Source: Serratia nevei (GTDB lineage Bacteria; Pseudomonadota; Gammaproteobacteria; Enterobacterales; Enterobacteriaceae). Taken from it: 64,000 bases of DNA. The position numbers were made by a program, and so were the translations under genes. The stretch spans positions 496,001 to 560,000 of the forward strand of contig NZ_CP149940.1 of assembly GCF_037948395.1 (NCBI RefSeq), in the 5' to 3' direction. Shown piece after piece: positions 61,399-64,000 of the stretch. The notes beneath the pieces were generated by a model. That model was given only the letters and a program-made list of their open reading frames with translations, was not told the DNA's origin and made no database searches. The stretch's first letter is position 1; each line of letters begins with the position of its first letter.

Positions 61399-62328
61399 AT
61401 GCAAGTAAAAAAGCGCGCGCTGTTAGGGCAATTGTCGGATATGGATCTGCGTTTGCTGCGGGTATTCAAGGCCGTGGTCGACTGCGGCGGCATGAGCGCC
61501 GCCGAACTGGAGCTGAACATCAGCCTGTCGACCATCAGCAAGCACATCAAGGATCTGGAGCAGCGGCTGGGCCTGACGCTGTGCCAGCGCGGGCGCGAGG
61601 GCTTTGCGGTCACCGACGAGGGGCTGCTTATCTACCAGGAAACGGTCAACCTGCTGGCGGCCACCGAGGCGTTCCGGCGCGGGGTGGACGAGGTGCACCA
61701 GCGCATGGGCGGGCAGCTGCACGTGGCAATATTCGATCATACGGTCAGCAATCCGCAGGCGCAGATCGGCCGGGCCATCGCGTTATTCAGCGAGCGTGCG
61801 CCGGAGGTTTCTTTGCAAATGTACGTGGAGCCGATTAATACCATTGAACGCGGCGTCATTGACGGGCAATTTCAGGTTGGCGTTATTCCCATGCACCGCA
61901 GCGCGGAAAGTTTATCTTATCATTCGTTATTCAGTGAGAGGATGTTCTTATATTGCGGCGCGCAGCATGAATTATTTTCCGCCCCCCATGAAACATTAAA
62001 TTGGGATCTGCTGCACAATTATGCCTTCGCCGGATTAGGCTACCATTCGCCGAATATGGAACTGAGCCTGCAGCAACATTTGCATCGCAAAGCGACGGGG
62101 TTCGCGCAGGAGTCGATCGCCACGCTGATCCTGTCCGGCAAATACGTCGGCTTTTTGCCGGATCACTACGCGGCGTTTTTCGTGGCGCAGAATATGATGC
62201 GGGCGATCAAACCGGCGCTGTTCCGCTATCACTGCGAATACTCCAGCGTGCTGCGCCGCTCGCCGGTGCCGCAGCGGGTGGTGAAGCTGTTCCATGAGTG
62301 CCTGCTGGCGGCCCACGGAATGGAATGA
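61399..62328 (+). CDS. LysR-type regulator, divergent to the beta-alanine operon
   Basis: A 309-residue LTTR with a slightly long N-terminus (MQVKKRALLGQLSDMDLRLL) and an HTH with GGMSAAELELNISLSTISKHIKDLEQRLGLTLCQRGREGFAVT. The effector domain runs from about 105 to 305. It is divergent from the transaminase gene, so the likely activator of that pathway. Ligand perhaps beta-alanine (inference). Confidence 0.88.
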   Translation: MQVKKRALLGQLSDMDLRLLRVFKAVVDCGGMSAAELELNISLSTISKHIKDLEQRLGLTLCQRGREGFAVTDEGLLIYQETVNLLAATEAFRRGVDEVHQRMGGQLHVAIFDHTVSNPQAQIGRAIALFSERAPEVSLQMYVEPINTIERGVIDGQFQVGVIPMHRSAESLSYHSLFSERMFLYCGAQHELFSAPHETLNWDLLHNYAFAGLGYHSPNMELSLQQHLHRKATGFAQESIATLILSGKYVGFLPDHYAAFFVAQNMMRAIKPALFRYHCEYSSVLRRSPVPQRVVKLFHECLLAAHGME

Positions 62329-62331
62329 GGA

Positions 62332-63156
62332 TTATTCTCTGAACGCGATGCCGCGCCAAAAATCCTCGACCAGTTGTTCAATGCGATCTGGGGTTTCCCG
62401 GGTATTTGAGGAGACAATCGCATCGACAATTTTATGGCTTTGCAGCGACAATAATTGAGCGGCAGTAATGCCGTGTGAACTTTGTTGCAGAAGTGCGGCA
62501 ATATCGAGACCAAGCAGAAATGCACCCATTCTCTCCAGATCCGCGTCCAGGTCATCCTCTTCAAGCGGGGCGTCCCAAATGCGTTCTTCTTCAATGTTGC
62601 CATATTCGCTAATGATGGTGAAAAGGTCGATGGCGTCCTTCCCGTTCCCATGTCCGCGGGCTTGCCAGGCGAAAATTTTTAGCATGGCTAATCCCGGTAA
62701 AGAGCAAAACGGCAGTTCAGCACCGTTAAACAAGCGCACGACGACCGTATGCTCAAAGGCTTCCCGGAAGCCGTCGACATTCATGACTATCGCTCGGTCG
62801 GGAGGCCAGGCGATTTTATTCTCTTCCGCTACGCCGCCGAACGGAATGATATCCAAGTGGTTTTCCGCCCAGATCAAATGGTGCGGGTTGCCTTTTGTGG
62901 TTGTTGCGCCTTCGGCGATGAAAGCCGCCTGCAGTTCCGTAAACGACGACCAATCATCGACAAAGATGGCGATATCAATGTCGCTGGTTCTGCGCCCGGG
63001 CCTTCGGCCATGGATATGGTGTATTAGCACTTCGCGTGCCGTTGCGCCCGCAACGAAGAAAGCCACATTTTGCTGCGCGCAAACGGTGACAATTTGCGTG
63101 AGCAGCTTTTCAGTCTCTGAAGAGAGCGCTATCTGTAAGACCAAGGTATTTGTCAT
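62332..63156 (-). CDS. AbiEii-like nucleotidyltransferase toxin
   Basis: A 274-residue nucleotidyltransferase. The active-site block is FFVAGATAREVLIHHIHGRRPGRRTSDIDIAIFVDDW, with the DxD of NTases. A later Lys/Glu region LAMLKIFAWQARGHGNGKDAIDLFTI completes the AbiEii pattern. AbiEii-type toxins modify tRNA ends or bind GTP and arrest growth. It overlaps the 3' end of the upstream antitoxin gene by 47 bases; an AGGA precedes the ATG. Confidence 0.85.
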   Translation of the reverse strand: MTNTLVLQIALSSETEKLLTQIVTVCAQQNVAFFVAGATAREVLIHHIHGRRPGRRTSDIDIAIFVDDWSSFTELQAAFIAEGATTTKGNPHHLIWAENHLDIIPFGGVAEENKIAWPPDRAIVMNVDGFREAFEHTVVVRLFNGAELPFCSLPGLAMLKIFAWQARGHGNGKDAIDLFTIISEYGNIEEERIWDAPLEEDDLDADLERMGAFLLGLDIAALLQQSSHGITAAQLLSLQSHKIVDAIVSSNTRETPDRIEQLVEDFWRGIAFRE

Positions 63157-64000
63157 TTATCATCCTGGCGACTTCGAGATTACGGCTATCTCGGCTGGCG
63201 AGTAATTCAGCGATGCTGAGCATGGCCTGAGAACGTAGGGTGAGTTTCAGCGTCTCACCCCAGAATGCACCGGTCATTTGCAGCCCGCCATGTTGCTGAG
63301 GAAGCATACCCAGCTCTTTTCTACGTTGCTGCAATGGGGTGTGGGTAAACAGCATCAAGGTCTCGGGGTAAAGATAACCTTCGGTTAGCAGCGCCGCGGC
63401 CGCTTCTCCTCCCCAAATCTCGTTTGGCTTCAACGTCAGGTCTTGCCAGTTTGTTGGCGCGACCAGATTGAGCCTTTTTAACTTTGGTCGGATCATGACT
63501 GCATATTCACGCAGCCAAAGTGCTGTCAGCGATTCAGGTGACAATAATCTGCGTCCGCTTTTCGATTTGCGGTAATAGCGCTGACTTTCCAGATACTCGA
63601 ACGCCTTACTGACCATCCCCAGTGAGATGCCCGCAGCGGCGGAGAGCTCGCGATAGGTTGCATTGATCGCCTGTTCGTCGTTTAACAACACCAGCAGTAG
63701 TTTTAGTGTTCCTTCACTGATCCTGGCTACACTATTATCACTATTAGTGAGGGATTTAACCGGCTTTTTGCCGGAAATACGCAGAAACAGCCCTTTAGTA
63801 ACGATGCTGGCATTACCGGCGGCATCAATGAAATTGAGACGCAGTTCTTCACAAATCTCGGCTTGAGCGGCGGTCAGGTGAGGGCAGATAAGCAGACGTT
63901 GGTCTGTTGCATCGTCGTGCCATGCTTTTTTCAGCAAAAAGAGATTTTCTTTCCGGTGGATCGATTTTATCTCTATCTTGAAGTCAAAGGTTTGATCGCG
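63110..64000 (-). CDS. AbiEi-like antitoxin/regulator, N-terminus cut by the window edge
   Basis: The frame has no stop up to the right edge, so it is partial (297 codons shown; an in-frame TTG at 63937 would be only an internal codon). The centre has a winged HTH (INATYRELSAAAGISLGMVSKAFEYLESQRYYRK), and the C-terminal part has EIWGGEAAAALLTEGYLYPETLMLF, as in AbiEi family proteins. It probably binds the promoter and counteracts the nucleotidyltransferase. Confidence 0.8.
   Translation of the reverse strand, partial: RDQTFDFKIEIKSIHRKENLFLLKKAWHDDATDQRLLICPHLTAAQAEICEELRLNFIDAAGNASIVTKGLFLRISGKKPVKSLTNSDNSVARISEGTLKLLLVLLNDEQAINATYRELSAAAGISLGMVSKAFEYLESQRYYRKSKSGRRLLSPESLTALWLREYAVMIRPKLKRLNLVAPTNWQDLTLKPNEIWGGEAAAALLTEGYLYPETLMLFTHTPLQQRRKELGMLPQQHGGLQMTGAFWGETLKLTLRSQAMLSIAELLASRDSRNLEVARMINDKYLGLTDSALFRD

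Noticed and set aside
1..64000. CRISPR arrays and insertion sequences
   Set aside because: I saw no regularly spaced direct repeats of CRISPR size, and no transposase frame apart from the integrase remnant.

Overview
The window looks like chromosome of a high-GC enterobacterium, most likely Serratia (S. marcescens group). The backbone genes lptG, leuX, yjiA, yjiX, btsT, ldtB and idi are clearly enterobacterial, the bulk of the DNA is GC-rich, and the accessory load is typical of that genus. The species is an inference.

Region 1 (1-17.4 kb) is a tRNA-anchored accessory region. The end of lptG is followed by a LuxR solo, about 1 kb of decayed DNA and tRNA-Leu(CAA) leuX. Then come a P4-type integrase in ruins and a restriction island: an SBD-HNH phosphorothioate-type type IV nuclease, an NT5C1-like 5'-nucleotidase, hsdR-hsdM-hsdS with an uncharacterised gene coupled to hsdS, mrr, and an SRA-like/HNH modification-dependent nuclease. 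The hsd-mrr-yjiA-yjiX-btsT order matches the immigration control region of E. coli K-12. The right part carries a T6SS-immunity-like lipoprotein, an RNase A-like CDI-type toxin and two tandem immunity genes.

Region 2 (17.4-31 kb) holds yjiA, yjiX and the pyruvate transporter gene btsT. Upstream of btsT are three direct repeats with exactly 13-bp spacers that fit BtsR sites. Next are a LysR gene, an MgtC-like gene and two ABC units of the nitrate/sulfonate/taurine type. Each unit is preceded by a very short ORF with a good Shine-Dalgarno sequence and a hairpin. A three-gene operon follows: PuuA-like ligase, GNAT, and a GT20 protein with only its N-terminal half.

Region 3 (31-35 kb) has a second lipoprotein-led cassette (lipoprotein, glycine-zipper protein, two paralogous membrane proteins) and a HigBA-type toxin-antitoxin pair.

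Region 4 (34-46 kb) is a ketone-body operon under a divergent LysR: CoA-transferase A and B, thiolase, 3-hydroxyacyl-CoA dehydrogenase, GntP permease and 3-hydroxybutyrate dehydrogenase. A porin, an AraC regulator, a small protein, a Rob-like regulator and ldtB follow.

Region 5 (46-56 kb) has a MarR-controlled hydroxyarylic acid decarboxylase operon (vdcBCD type) with two palindromic operators. It also has idi, an orphan double-glycine microcin-like precursor, and an exbD-tonB-receptor-exbB-phospholipase D operon.

Region 6 (55.8-64 kb) looks like a beta-alanyl-peptide pathway: P1 peptidase, APC permease, malonate-semialdehyde dehydrogenase and omega-amino acid transaminase, with a divergent LysR. 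The window ends inside an AbiE-type toxin-antitoxin pair.
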